A stretch of 64,000 nucleotides of DNA from M2408 sp040386975 (GCA_040386975.1 JAZKEO010000006.1:186001-250000); one strand, 5' to 3'; counted from the stretch's first letter, positions 17,987 to 26,997 are shown. The notes: generated by a model not told the origin, from the sequence alone. Program-made: numbers and translations.

Positions 17987-19525
17987 ATGGATTTAAGTCA
18001 AGCATTGATTGAAAAAAGAAAACAATCTCAATTGGGAGGTGGTCAAACACGAATTGATAAACAACATAAAGGAGGAAAACTTACTGCAAGAGAAAGGATT
18101 ACTTTACTTTTAGATGACAATTCATTTCAAGAAATGGGAATGTTTATCCAGCATCGTTCCACATCTTTTGGTCTAGATAAACAAATTATTCCAGGAGATG
18201 GAGTTGTGACAGGATATGGTACAATTCACGGAAGAGTTGTCTATGTTTTTTCACAAGATTTCACTGTTTTAGGAGGTTCACTTTCTGAAACGCATGCCGA
18301 AAAAATATGTAAAATAATGGATTTGGCTCTAAAAAATGGAGCTCCAGTTATTGGTATAAATGATTCAGGTGGTGCACGAATTCAAGAAGGAGTTGTTTCT
18401 TTGGCTGGTTATGCTGATATTTTTTACAGAAACACACGTGCTTCGGGAGTTATTCCACAAATTTCTGTAATCATGGGTCCTTGTGCAGGTGGAGCGGTTT
18501 ATTCTCCAGCTTTGACAGATTTCATTTTCATGGTCGAAGATACTTCTTACATGTTTGTTACGGGTCCAAATGTTGTGAAAACTGTTACACATGAGGAAGT
18601 TACATCAGAGGATTTGGGAGGAGCAAAAACACATGCTGAAAAATCAGGTGTAAACCATTTTACGGCTTCAAACGACGTTGAATGTTTGAAAAAAGTACGT
18701 GATTTCATGACTTTTATGCCGCAAAATTATGGTGAACTTGCACCAACGACAAAATTTAGTTTTACGCATTCAAAAACGGAAGCAATCAAACATATTTTAC
18801 CAGCAAATTCAACCTTGGCTTATGACATTCGTCAAGTAATTGACTGTGTGATTGACGATAATTCTTTCCGTGAAGTTCAAGAAGATTTTGCGAAAAACAT
18901 CGTTGTAGGATTTGGACGTTTAGAAGGAAGAACAATTGGAATTGTAGGTAATCAACCAAATGCGATGGCAGGAGTTTTAGATATCGATTCTTCACGAAAA
19001 GGTGGTCGATTTGTGCGTTTCTGTGACGCATTTAATATTCCACTTTTAGTTTTTGAAGACGTACCAGGTTTTTTACCAGGAACAGATCAAGAATGGAGAG
19101 GAATTATAACTCATGGAGCAAAATTATTGTATGCTTTTTCTGAGGCGAGTGTGCCAAGAATTACGGTAATCACACGTAAAGCTTACGGTGGTGCTTTTGA
19201 TGTCATGAATTCAAAAAATATTGGTGCTGATTTGAATTTTGCTTGGCCAACTGCAGAAATTGCTGTAATGGGAGCAAAGGGAGCAGCAGAAATTATTTTC
19301 AAAAAGGAAATTTCAGAAGCAACAGATTCAGAAGCAAAATGGAAAGAAAAAGAAGCAGAATATGCTGAAATGTTCGCTAATCCATACAAAGCTGCCGAAA
19401 GAGGATTTGTTGACGATGTGATTTTACCTGAAGAAACGAGGGCAAAATTGATTATTGCTTTCAAATCATTGGAGAATAAAGCGGAAACCTTACCTAAGAA
19501 AAAACACGGAAATATTCCTTTGTAA
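17987..19525 (+). CDS. acyl-CoA carboxylase carboxyltransferase (propionyl-CoA carboxylase beta-like)
   Basis: Transfers the carboxyl group from biotin to propionyl-CoA or a related acyl-CoA, giving (S)-methylmalonyl-CoA. The 512-residue protein has both crotonase-like halves: GGGQTRIDKQHKGGKLTARER at the start, NDSGGARIQEGV and MGPCAGGAVYSPALTDF in the first half, and VPGFLPGTDQE, RKAYGGAFDVM and AWPTAEIAVMGAKGAAEI in the second. ATG 17987 (MDLSQALIE) is preferred over the upstream TTG at 17963, which falls inside the -7 box. The biotin carboxylase and biotin carrier subunits are not nearby. Substrate is inferred from family. Confidence 0.9.
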   Translation: MDLSQALIEKRKQSQLGGGQTRIDKQHKGGKLTARERITLLLDDNSFQEMGMFIQHRSTSFGLDKQIIPGDGVVTGYGTIHGRVVYVFSQDFTVLGGSLSETHAEKICKIMDLALKNGAPVIGINDSGGARIQEGVVSLAGYADIFYRNTRASGVIPQISVIMGPCAGGAVYSPALTDFIFMVEDTSYMFVTGPNVVKTVTHEEVTSEDLGGAKTHAEKSGVNHFTASNDVECLKKVRDFMTFMPQNYGELAPTTKFSFTHSKTEAIKHILPANSTLAYDIRQVIDCVIDDNSFREVQEDFAKNIVVGFGRLEGRTIGIVGNQPNAMAGVLDIDSSRKGGRFVRFCDAFNIPLLVFEDVPGFLPGTDQEWRGIITHGAKLLYAFSEASVPRITVITRKAYGGAFDVMNSKNIGADLNFAWPTAEIAVMGAKGAAEIIFKKEISEATDSEAKWKEKEAEYAEMFANPYKAAERGFVDDVILPEETRAKLIIAFKSLENKAETLPKKKHGNIPL

Positions 19526-19585
19526 TTAGCTAGTTTACTGATGAATTGCTTAGTTCATTTATATTCTAACTAAACACTTAACGAC

Positions 19586-20182
19586 ATGAAAAATATTACT
19601 TTCCCTTTAGACATTACCTTTAAAATTGGCACTTTGTCAAATGATTTTGTTATTACAGATGCCAATCAACAGACACTTGCTTATGTGCGTCAAAAAATGT
19701 TCAAATTTATTGATGATATAAGTGTTTATAGTGATGATTCAAAACAAGAACTGAATTACAGAATAAAGGCAAATAAATGGATTGATTTTTCTGCTTCCTA
19801 CCTTTTTTCTGATAATTTGGATGCTGAAATGGGTCGAGTTGGACGAAAAGGAATGGCATCTTTGTGGAAAGCAAAATACGAAATATTTGACAAAAATCAA
19901 GTCCAAGACTTTGAAATTCGAGAGGAAAATCCTTGGGCGAAAGTTGGAGATACCTTACTTGGAGAAATTCCAGTTTTGGGTTTGTTGACGGGATATTTAT
20001 TCCATCCAAAATATAAAGTCTCTAGACCAGACGGGACACTAGTTGTTCGTTTGACAAAAGAACCTTCCATGATGGGGAGAAAATTCAAAGTAGAAAAATT
20101 AGCTGAAATCAATGAAGACGAAACAGAACGTATTATACTGAGTGTGATGATGATGATTTTGTTGGAGAGAAGAAGAGGGTGA
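19586..20182 (+). CDS. LURP-one/tubby-C-like (scramblase superfamily) protein
   Basis: A 198-residue soluble protein with no signal peptide. The pattern of beta strands (DITFKIGTLSNDFVITDANQ, LAYVRQKMFKF, AKYEIFDKNQVQDFEI, KYKVSRPDGTLVVRLTKEPS) resembles the LURP-one-related/phospholipid scramblase-like fold, in which a beta-barrel wraps a hydrophobic helix; the hydrophobic ends LGEIPVLGLLTGYLF and IILSVMMMILLE fit that. Assignment is from pattern only. It follows the carboxylase gene by 60 bases on the same strand. Confidence 0.6.
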   Translation: MKNITFPLDITFKIGTLSNDFVITDANQQTLAYVRQKMFKFIDDISVYSDDSKQELNYRIKANKWIDFSASYLFSDNLDAEMGRVGRKGMASLWKAKYEIFDKNQVQDFEIREENPWAKVGDTLLGEIPVLGLLTGYLFHPKYKVSRPDGTLVVRLTKEPSMMGRKFKVEKLAEINEDETERIILSVMMMILLERRRG

Positions 20183-20185
20183 TTT

Positions 20186-20320
20186 AATTCGCTAATTTTA
20201 CCTTAGAAAAGCATGGAAATATTTCTTTGTAAAACAAACAAAAGTATTTAGTTAATAATTCGCTAACTCTCGTTTAAAAGGTTTTTGGTTTGCAATAACT
20301 CGCTAACGCTCGTTTTATCA
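20186..20320. repeat. short direct repeats AATTCGCTAA / CTCGCTAACGCTCG
   Basis: Three related phrases lie in the gap between converging genes: AATTCGCTAATTTTACC near 20187, AATTCGCTAACTCTCGTTT (20258-20276) and AACTCGCTAACGCTCGTTT (20297-20315). No gene is visible here. The last 15 bases before the TPR gene (AGCTAGCGCTTTTC) extend the same theme. Confidence 0.5.
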
Positions 20321-20335
20321 AAGCTAGCGCTTTTC

Positions 20336-21334
20336 TTATCTCAATTTTTTCGCTTCAATGCGCGACATTTCAAAATCAGGATTGTATTTTAATGCTTTTG
20401 CAAAAGATTCTAAAGCTTTCGTTTTGTCACCTTTCGTTTTGTAGCACAAACCTAAATTGTGCCATCCTTTAACAAATTGTGGTTCAATATCAATAGCACT
20501 TTGGTAATAATAAATCGCACTATCAACTTGATTTTGATGAAATTGTTTGATGTAGGCTTGGTTAAACAAAGCTAAATAATAGTTGTTATCAGTTTCAATC
20601 AAATGGCGATAAGCAGCTAATGATTCATTGTATTTTTCAAGCATTTGTAAGGAATAAGCAATTCCGTACAAAGCGTCAACTGATTTTGGTTTTAAGTCGG
20701 CAGCTGTGCGGAAATATTCCAAGGCAAACTGATATTTTTCATCTTCAGTAAAAATCCAAGCAAGTTGCAAGTAACCTTCAAAGAATTTTGGATCTTGTTG
20801 CACTGCTGTTTCGTAGGAAGAAATAGCTAAATCACGTTTTCCTAAAGTCAAATAATTTGTTCCTTTCATGATGTAAGCATCGCGGTAACGCTTGTCCATT
20901 CGAAGAACTTCGTTGATATATTGAAATGATTTTTCAAATTCGCCTTGTTGTGTGTAAGTTGAGGCCAAAGCAATGTAAGCTTTTTTATTTTGTGGCTGAC
21001 TTCTCAAAACTCGAATAAAATGTTTTTGTGCATTTGCAACATCAGTAACCGTTCGCGTAGAAATGTTATTCATCGCATTAGCATAAAGAAACAAAGCATC
21101 TATATTTGTTGTGTCCAAACGAAAAGCTTTCGCTCCAACTTTCAATGCTTCTTCATAGTCATATTCATCTAAAAATCTATTTCCTTGTTTAACAAGCAAA
21201 GGAACGCTATCTGGATACACTTTAACCAAACTGTCCAAGTTGTAGTTTTTTGGTGTTGTTTTTTCTCCATCCCCACAAGAGAATAAAAATAGAGTTAAAA
21301 TTAAAGAGCAGAAAATTTTAGAAAACAATTTCAT
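20336..21334 (-). CDS. TPR-repeat lipoprotein
   Basis: A 332-residue protein with lipoprotein signal MKLFSKIFCSLILTLFLFSC. At least seven TPR units follow (AYIALASTYTQQGEFEKSFQYI, AYIMKGTNYLTLGKRDLAISSY, GYLQLAWIFTEDEKYQFALEYF, GWHNLGLCYKTKGDKTKALESF). By family it scaffolds protein-protein contacts at the periplasmic face of a membrane. It has no obvious partner gene; the neighbour on the same strand is a 51-residue membrane protein that has its own terminator, so this gene is probably a single unit. Confidence 0.85.
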   Translation of the reverse strand: MKLFSKIFCSLILTLFLFSCGDGEKTTPKNYNLDSLVKVYPDSVPLLVKQGNRFLDEYDYEEALKVGAKAFRLDTTNIDALFLYANAMNNISTRTVTDVANAQKHFIRVLRSQPQNKKAYIALASTYTQQGEFEKSFQYINEVLRMDKRYRDAYIMKGTNYLTLGKRDLAISSYETAVQQDPKFFEGYLQLAWIFTEDEKYQFALEYFRTAADLKPKSVDALYGIAYSLQMLEKYNESLAAYRHLIETDNNYYLALFNQAYIKQFHQNQVDSAIYYYQSAIDIEPQFVKGWHNLGLCYKTKGDKTKALESFAKALKYNPDFEMSRIEAKKLR

Positions 21335-21547
21335 GTGATAAATTTAGCGTAAAATTAAAACTTTAATCTTGGAAAAAGTATAAAATTGATTAAAGTGTTA
21401 TTTTGGTATATTTTAATCTATTATGAGGATTTCTAAAAATGAGATTTTTCGAGGCGAACGAGATTTTTGAAAGTGAATTTACTCTTGTAAATGAACTTTT
21501 AAAAATCGACGTTTAACGAAGAAAAAGTCTTTTTTAGAAGTCTGAAC

Positions 21548-21588
21548 AAAAAAAAAGCTTGTTGAGTCTAAAAGATTCAACAAGCTTT
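21548..21588 (-). terminator. intrinsic terminator of the 51-residue membrane protein gene
   Basis: AAAGCTTGTTGA (21554-21565) and TCAACAAGCTTT (21577-21588) form a perfect 12-bp stem. On the minus strand it is followed by a run of T's (21553-21548). It lies 20 bases past the stop of the 21608-21763 gene. Confidence 0.85.
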
Positions 21589-21607
21589 AATAAGATTTAG
21601 AAAAAAA

Positions 21608-21763
21608 TTACTTTTTCTCGTCGTCAAATATTTTTTTAGGACGGATTTTTGCAAAAATTCCAAGGGAAATCCAAAAAGGAACGATGAATCCTAATAAGAA
21701 AAATAATAACCAAAAGGCCATCCCACCAATTAAAAGGAATATTGTTAAACCTAAACCACTCAT
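21608..21763 (-). CDS. small membrane protein (51 residues)
   Basis: Reads MSGLGLTIFLLIGGMAFWLL then a second hydrophobic stretch FFLLGFIVPFWISLGIFA and a basic/acidic tail KIRPKKIFDDEKK. Two membrane helices in a hairpin, or one long helix, are likely. Support for a real gene: clean ATG, positive-inside tail, and a strong terminator 20 bases after the stop. A longer frame on the same strand (21636-21824) overlaps it but has no such features. I do not recognise the family. Confidence 0.7.
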   Translation of the reverse strand: MSGLGLTIFLLIGGMAFWLLFFLLGFIVPFWISLGIFAKIRPKKIFDDEKK

Positions 21764-21839
21764 ATCTTTTGTTTTTAAATGTACGAATTAATGCTGTAAA
21801 ATTAACAAAATAATTTAATTGCAAATAAATTCAGTCAAT

Positions 21840-22280
21840 TTATTTTAAGGAATCTTTTTTATTCATTGCTTCTCCTTTGCAACATTTCTCATCTGTTTTG
21901 TCGCATTTTCCTTTTTTACATTCTGATTTCATCACTTTACAACAATGTTCAGTTGCATTTTTCTCACAATGAGTAGCGTTCATCATACCGTGATGCATTT
22001 CCATCATTTCTTTGTGATCTCCCATAATACGTACTTCTTTCGTACATTTCATAGAGCCTTTTCCACAAGAATTTCCATCATTACATTTACCGCACATCAT
22101 GCAACAGCAGATAATTCCACCAATAAAAACTACTGAAGAGAATAAAATAGCCACATAAGAAGCGATTTTTGTCATTTTTCCTAAACCTTCCTTTTTTGCA
22201 TAAGCTAAAAGAAACAAACCTCCTAATAAAACCAACAAGGCTAATAAAAGACTAATCATACAAATTGGTGCACACATCAT
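21840..22280 (-). CDS. Cys/His/Met-rich membrane protein, possible metal binder
   Basis: A 146-residue protein: two hydrophobic helices (about residues 5-27 and 38-60) followed by a soluble tail extremely rich in Cys, His, Met and Lys (CCCMMCGKC, then MMEMHHGMMNATHCEKN, then EHCCKVMKSECKKGKC, ending EKCCKGEAMNKK). I count 16 Cys. The composition suggests binding of copper, zinc or another soft metal at the membrane, but no recognised family motif is visible. Two adjacent ATG codons at 22280 and 22277. It lies downstream of xseB on the same strand. Confidence 0.7.
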   Translation of the reverse strand: MMCAPICMISLLLALLVLLGGLFLLAYAKKEGLGKMTKIASYVAILFSSVVFIGGIICCCMMCGKCNDGNSCGKGSMKCTKEVRIMGDHKEMMEMHHGMMNATHCEKNATEHCCKVMKSECKKGKCDKTDEKCCKGEAMNKKDSLK

Positions 22281-22381
22281 AACTTTAAATTTTATTAATT
22301 ATTTTACACAAATATATGATTTAAAACGAGTTAAATTACATTTTTAAAACATTTTAACTCTTAAGGAATTAGAAGTCCGAC

Positions 22382-22576
22382 TTATTCTTCGTCTAATTCT
22401 TTTAATATTTGATTCACATCTTCTTCCGTCGAACTCAGTTTTTCTTTGCAGATTTTCAGCAAAGCGGCAGCACGTTTAACTTTTAGGGATAATTCGTCCA
22501 CACTAATTTCTCCTGTTTCGATTTCCTCCACAATTTGCTGTAGTTCTTCGAATGCTTCTGTATAATTTGTTTCCAT
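22382..22576 (-). CDS. xseB: exodeoxyribonuclease VII small subunit
   Basis: Small helical subunit that binds the C-terminal region of XseA to build the single-strand-specific nuclease. The 64-residue length is typical, and the signature FEELQQIVEEIETGEISVDELSLKVKRAA is clear, followed by KICKEKLSSTEEDVNQIL. Normally it directly follows xseA; here an OmpA-like gene of 1.7 kb lies between them, all on the same strand. Confidence 0.9.
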   Translation of the reverse strand: METNYTEAFEELQQIVEEIETGEISVDELSLKVKRAAALLKICKEKLSSTEEDVNQILKELDEE

Positions 22577-22596
22577 TTAGGTAATGTTATTTGTAG

Positions 22597-24315
22597 TTAT
22601 TCGTCTAACACTTTAAGTTTTTCTTTTAATTCGTCCAGTGTTAGTGATTTAAATTCAACCTCTATTGTTTTATTCTCCACAGTTGTTTCTTGCATGAACA
22701 AATAAGGTTTCCCTTCGTCATATTTCATTGCAATAATCCACACAGTCTCTCCTTTAGGGATTTTCTCAAATTCATATTTATTTTCTTCTTTTGTTGCAGG
22801 AATTACGAACCGTCTGTTTTTAAATACAATTTTGCAATCAATATTTTTTGCAACTTTCAAATCTATTTTCATTGTTACCATTTGATCTGGTTTAATGTCT
22901 GCAAAACAGTCAACATTGCTCCATCCAAGTTTTGAAGTATTATAAACATAATATTTGAAATCATCGTACGAAAGTGACTTATTTAAGTATGAAAGTTCAA
23001 CTTTATTCAAATTAGCTTTTCGCATTGTGTCTTGAAGTTCTTGAATAGTTTTTACGTTGAATGTATCAAGTAGAGGTTTATTTATTGCCTCTGTAAGTGC
23101 AACTATATTTGTAACTCCATATTGTTTATAAAGATCCTCTAATCTTTTGCATTTTGGTAATAGGTCATCTGAAATTTCTGGCCGACTATTAACGACTGTA
23201 GAGCTTGGCAATGGTTTAGATGAACCATTTTTTCTTAAATAACGTCTTTCTCTTCTTAATTGGCGTTGACAGTGCCTAAATTCAACATTATACCTATGTT
23301 GAGATTTATTGATAAGTCCTTTGAAACCATCATCAATTCTTTTTATTCGGCAAAAGAAGAACTTACATCTATCACAACCGAAACGAACCCCACCACAAAG
23401 CCATCTAGCACATTCGTTTATTTCTTCAATTTTGAAATTTGAAAGAACTGAATTATTATTTACAGTCCAATTCATTATATTGTCATGCGGTGTTCTATTT
23501 CCTTGAAATATTTGTGCATCTTGTCTTACAGTGTCAGTTGGTAAAAAAATAATTAAATCTTTACCTTTTACTAAATTTATTTTATTACCCTTACAATCAT
23601 TGGCTTCTGTGTAAACCATTCCTTGTGTTTCAATAATCTTTCCATTTGAAGTTGTTGAAAGATTGTCTAAAATCATATCGGATTTTAAAAAATCCTCTTT
23701 TATTTTGATTGTAACACAATTAGATTTGCAAGAATTTGAAATTTTAAATGAATTTGCTTTTACATAAACTAATGTTCCTTTTTCACAACGTAGAACTGTG
23801 TCTCTTGATGGCTCAATACAAAATTCCTGTGGTTTCCTTTCTGTTTGTTTATATAATTCAAAAATTGAAGGAAGAAATTGAGAGCTGTCAATTGGGACTG
23901 GTCTTGTAAACGAAATAGAAATATCAACTCTTCGATTTTTTTGTTTACCTTTTTCTGTTAAGTTGTCTCCGATTGGTTTATCTTCTCCAAATGCAGAAGT
24001 TGAAAAAACTGTTGGGTTAATTCCCTTTGAAATAAAATATTGTTGTGCCGCTAAAACACGTTGCTCTGATAATTTCTTGTTGAAAGTGCTGTCCCCAATA
24101 TTGTCAGTATTCCCTTTTATAAAAAAACTGAATGACTGAAAAGTCTTTGTACTATCGACAAGATTGTCTAAAATGATCTTGCTATCAGTTGACAGCTCAA
24201 ATTTTGAAGTTTCAAAATAAATGCTTTTTTGCAATATGTTTTTCTGTCCAAATACAGTCAACCCACAAACAAGGGTCAAAAATGTTAAAGTGAAATGGCT
24301 ACAAAACTGTTTCAT
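22597..24315 (-). CDS. OmpA-family outer-membrane-associated protein
   Basis: About 572 residues with signal peptide MKQFCSHFTLTFLTLVCGLTVFGQ. An N-terminal OmpA-like peptidoglycan-binding domain (residues 28-130) has IYFETSKFELSTDSKIILD, IKGNTDNIGDSTFNKKLSEQRV and KQKNRRVDISI, unusual because this domain is normally C-terminal. The rest is Cys-containing (CARWLCGGVRFGCDRCKFFFC) and unassigned; the middle includes CKSNCVTIKIKEDFLKSDMI, reminiscent of bacterial surface Ig-like repeats. ATG 24315 is preferred because it starts the signal peptide; the frame continues four codons upstream. It sits between xseA and xseB. Confidence 0.78.
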   Translation of the reverse strand: MKQFCSHFTLTFLTLVCGLTVFGQKNILQKSIYFETSKFELSTDSKIILDNLVDSTKTFQSFSFFIKGNTDNIGDSTFNKKLSEQRVLAAQQYFISKGINPTVFSTSAFGEDKPIGDNLTEKGKQKNRRVDISISFTRPVPIDSSQFLPSIFELYKQTERKPQEFCIEPSRDTVLRCEKGTLVYVKANSFKISNSCKSNCVTIKIKEDFLKSDMILDNLSTTSNGKIIETQGMVYTEANDCKGNKINLVKGKDLIIFLPTDTVRQDAQIFQGNRTPHDNIMNWTVNNNSVLSNFKIEEINECARWLCGGVRFGCDRCKFFFCRIKRIDDGFKGLINKSQHRYNVEFRHCQRQLRRERRYLRKNGSSKPLPSSTVVNSRPEISDDLLPKCKRLEDLYKQYGVTNIVALTEAINKPLLDTFNVKTIQELQDTMRKANLNKVELSYLNKSLSYDDFKYYVYNTSKLGWSNVDCFADIKPDQMVTMKIDLKVAKNIDCKIVFKNRRFVIPATKEENKYEFEKIPKGETVWIIAMKYDEGKPYLFMQETTVENKTIEVEFKSLTLDELKEKLKVLDE

Positions 24316-24424
24316 ATAGTTACCCATAATTCGCTTGTTATATTTAACTTCAAAAGTACTAAATATTTATATTTAAAATAATCAAGTCTTTTACCTTCGG
24401 AGCTACTTCGTGGTTTCTTGGGTC

Positions 24425-25873
24425 TTAAAGTCTTTTTTCTGTTAATACTTCACTTGTTATAATTTTATCTTTTGTTTGCGTTTCGATTTTATCACCAACT
24501 TTAATTGGGTTTTTAGCAGAAATCAATTTACCATCTTTCAAAGTTAGCGAATAACCTCGTTTTAAAACTTCGGCTGGATCAACTAAACGTAAGGAGTTTT
24601 CGATGTTTTTGAGTTGATTTTGATTTTTCTCTAAATGTATTTTTGAAGCTTTTATAATTGAATCGGAAAAACGACTGATTTTTTTTTCGTGTTCAGAAAT
24701 TTCATTTGAAAAATGCGTTTGTAAATCACTTTTTGTACTTGCTAATTTGCTTCGGTGTAAGTGAAAAATATTTTTTGTTGAATGTGTAATTACAAAATTA
24801 AGTTGGGTCGTTTTCAAATAAAAACTTTGTAAGTATTGAACCGTTTTATGTTGAATGGAACGCATTTCATTTTTTAAGTGATTTTTAGTCGAAACTAAAT
24901 AAATCGTACTATTTTTTGACAAAAAACGCATCTCATTTTTCAGCTCAACTCGCTTGTTATCAAGTAAATTTAATACTTTTAATCCAATCGATTTTTTTGC
25001 ATTTTCCAAAGGAACACTAAATTCATGAAAAGCTTGAATTAAGAAATCTGCCAATTCTGTTGGTGTTATCGCCGAACGAAAAGCAACCATTTCTGAAACC
25101 GTAATATTTGTTGAATGACCAATTCCTGTCATGATTGGAAGTGGGAAAGTTGCAATTTTTTTTGCTAAAGAATAATTGTTGTAGCACGATAAACCAATTT
25201 CTCCACCACCACCGCGAATAATTAAAACAATGTCGAAATGATGTTTTACTTTTTCAATTTTATTTAATTGATTTACAATCGAATCAACCGCCAAATCGCC
25301 ATTCAATTGAGCTGGAAAAAGCATAAAAAAGAAATTGTAATTCCACGGATTATTTTGTGTAACGCTGTAAAAATCCATCAAACCTTTGCTTGAATCCATT
25401 GAAATAACAGCAATTCGTTTTGGTAAAAGTGGAAAAATCAATTTTTGATTGTTATTCAAAACTCCTTCTTTAGTCAAGCGTTTCAATGTTTCATCGCGTT
25501 CTTTTTGTAATTCTCCTAAGGAATAAGTCGGATCGATATCAATAATTTCAAGCGACATCCCATAAAGCGGATGAAAAACAATTTTCACCAACATCAGCAA
25601 TGACATACCATCACGTAAAGGTTCTTTGACAACTTGAGCAAAGTTTTTACTGATTTTATCAAAGCTTGTTGCCCAAATCGTACCACGCATTTCAGCAACA
25701 ATACGTCCATTTTCTTTGTGAACTAGTTCTGGATAACAATGACCTTTGGAAGTGTAATTTAATTTGTGTATTTCAGTTTGTAACCAATAAGCTTGTTGAT
25801 AACGCTCAGAAATAATACGCTGAATTGACGTTGCAACTTGTTTTAAAGTGAAAATTTGTCTTTCTTCAGCCAT
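24425..25873 (-). CDS. xseA: exodeoxyribonuclease VII large subunit
   Basis: Catalytic subunit of the nuclease that degrades single-stranded DNA in both directions during repair. At 482 residues it is of usual size. Visible are the OB-fold N-terminus (FTLKQVATSIQRIISERYQQAYWLQTEI), the core LIIRGGGGEIGLSCYNNYSLAKKIA and ITGIGHSTN-like MTGIGHSTNITVSEMVAFRSAITPTE segments, a long helical coiled region and the C-terminal VLKRGYSLTLKDGK motif. ATG at 25873. It is followed on the same strand by the OmpA-like gene, then xseB. Confidence 0.93.
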   Translation of the reverse strand: MAEERQIFTLKQVATSIQRIISERYQQAYWLQTEIHKLNYTSKGHCYPELVHKENGRIVAEMRGTIWATSFDKISKNFAQVVKEPLRDGMSLLMLVKIVFHPLYGMSLEIIDIDPTYSLGELQKERDETLKRLTKEGVLNNNQKLIFPLLPKRIAVISMDSSKGLMDFYSVTQNNPWNYNFFFMLFPAQLNGDLAVDSIVNQLNKIEKVKHHFDIVLIIRGGGGEIGLSCYNNYSLAKKIATFPLPIMTGIGHSTNITVSEMVAFRSAITPTELADFLIQAFHEFSVPLENAKKSIGLKVLNLLDNKRVELKNEMRFLSKNSTIYLVSTKNHLKNEMRSIQHKTVQYLQSFYLKTTQLNFVITHSTKNIFHLHRSKLASTKSDLQTHFSNEISEHEKKISRFSDSIIKASKIHLEKNQNQLKNIENSLRLVDPAEVLKRGYSLTLKDGKLISAKNPIKVGDKIETQTKDKIITSEVLTEKRL

Positions 25874-25879
25874 TTGTAT

Positions 25880-25985
25880 TAGATTTTAAGATCTTAGGAT
25901 GTCAAGATATTAAGACTTTTGATTTAATTTTGAAGAAGATGAATTCCAAACTCATAACTCAAAATTTATAACTCAAAACTTCTTT
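25880..25985. repeat. intergenic low-complexity phrases near ispD end
   Basis: AAGATCTTAGGATGTCAAGATATTAAGAC-like phrases occupy 25880-25920. AACTCATAACTCAAAATTTATAACTCAAAAC-like phrases occupy 25948-25980, the latter providing the last codons of ispD (LSYKF and stop). These phrase types recur in other spacers of the window. Confidence 0.5.
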
Positions 25986-26630
25986 CATTAAAATCAAATC
26001 AAATTTAGTGGTTATTTTTATATTTTCCTCATTTCCTTCAAAAACATGAATTTTTTCTCCCATTTCTTCCACTAAGGATGCATCATCTGTTATTTTATCG
26101 TGAAATTCGTTTTCGTAAGCTTTCAAAATGATTTCTTTTTGAAAAACTTGAGGAGTTTGGACAATAAAATGATTTTTTCTGTCTAAAGCTTTTGTCTCCT
26201 CATTTTCAACAAAACGAATCGATTCTTTAACTGGAAAAACCGGAATGGCATTCCCATTTTCTTGAGCTAAATCAAAGGCTTTTTGGATTGTTTCTTTTGA
26301 AACCATTGGCCGCACTCCATCGTGAATGGCGATTAAGTCTCCTTTTGCGAAAGACAAAGCATTTTTTATGGAATGATAGCGTTCTTTCCCTCCAGAAATA
26401 ATTTCATGACTCACTGTAAAATCAGTTTCCAAACACGATTTTTGCCAAAATTCAATCCATTCTTGCGGTAAAGTGAGAACAATTTGAATTTCTGAATCGT
26501 AATTTGAAAAACAGGAAATAGTATGTTCTAAAATAGTTTTATTATGAATTTTTAAAAACTGTTTTGGCAATTCGGAATTCATTCGCTTTCCAAGTCCACC
26601 AGCGGTAATAATAACAGTTTTTTGAATCAT
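25959..26630 (-). CDS. ispD: 2-C-methyl-D-erythritol 4-phosphate cytidylyltransferase
   Basis: Third step of the MEP isoprenoid pathway: MEP plus CTP to CDP-ME. At 223 residues it is of normal length. Family motifs: TAGGLGKRMNSELPKQFL (CTP loop), SGGKERYHSIKNAL, AIHDGVRPMVS and TDDASLVEEMG. The C-terminus is built from an intergenic repeat phrase, so its last residues may be variable between strains (inference). A terminator at 26659-26684 separates it from the upstream DUF6341-like gene. Confidence 0.94.
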   Translation of the reverse strand: MIQKTVIITAGGLGKRMNSELPKQFLKIHNKTILEHTISCFSNYDSEIQIVLTLPQEWIEFWQKSCLETDFTVSHEIISGGKERYHSIKNALSFAKGDLIAIHDGVRPMVSKETIQKAFDLAQENGNAIPVFPVKESIRFVENEETKALDRKNHFIVQTPQVFQKEIILKAYENEFHDKITDDASLVEEMGEKIHVFEGNEENIKITTKFDLILMKEVLSYKF

Positions 26631-26658
26631 AATTTATTTTAATAATACTTTATTAAAG

Positions 26659-26684
26659 AAAAAAAGCCTGCCATAAGGCAAGCT
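26659..26684 (-). terminator. intrinsic terminator of the DUF6341-like gene
   Basis: On the minus strand AGCTTGCC TTAT GGCAGGCT forms an 8-bp stem with one U-G pair, followed by six or seven T. It lies 25 bases past the stop at 26710. Confidence 0.8.
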
Positions 26685-26709
26685 AATCTATATTGTAAGA
26701 ATCTAAAAT

Positions 26710-26907
26710 CTATTTAATTTGATTTGGATCGTTTGCAGCTTTTGCGTTTTCTTTGCGTTGAACATTCATCCAATAAGCAAATCCAAAGAAACCTAGAGCT
26801 AAGAAAAGGTAGTTTAATTTATTTTGTACCCAATCGTAGAATAAAAAACACCATTGAAACAAATCGTCAAGTGCGAAAAAAACATCTGAAGAACCTCCTA
26901 AAATCAT
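26710..26907 (-). CDS. DUF6341-like small membrane protein
   Basis: A 65-residue protein, MILGGSSDVFFALDDLFQWC onward, with one membrane helix (KLNYLFLALGFFGFAYWM) and a polar tail KENAKAANDPNQIK. Size, single helix and the tail resemble the DUF6341 proteins of Flavobacteriales, which some databases mislabel as uracil phosphoribosyltransferase; I am moderately sure. ATG 26907 was chosen over 26967, whose extra 20 residues are not family-like. A strong terminator follows. Confidence 0.68.
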   Translation of the reverse strand: MILGGSSDVFFALDDLFQWCFLFYDWVQNKLNYLFLALGFFGFAYWMNVQRKENAKAANDPNQIK

Positions 26908-26997
26908 AATATCTTGTTTTATTGTCACAAAGTAAATGATTTTTTTTAAATAAATCTCATTTCTCATAAATAATTCTTAAAAAAAGCAGTAAAATAA

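Noticed and set aside
21636..21824. 62-codon minus-strand frame
   Set aside because: Overlaps the 51-residue membrane protein in another frame; the shorter frame has the hydrophobic pattern and terminator, this one does not.
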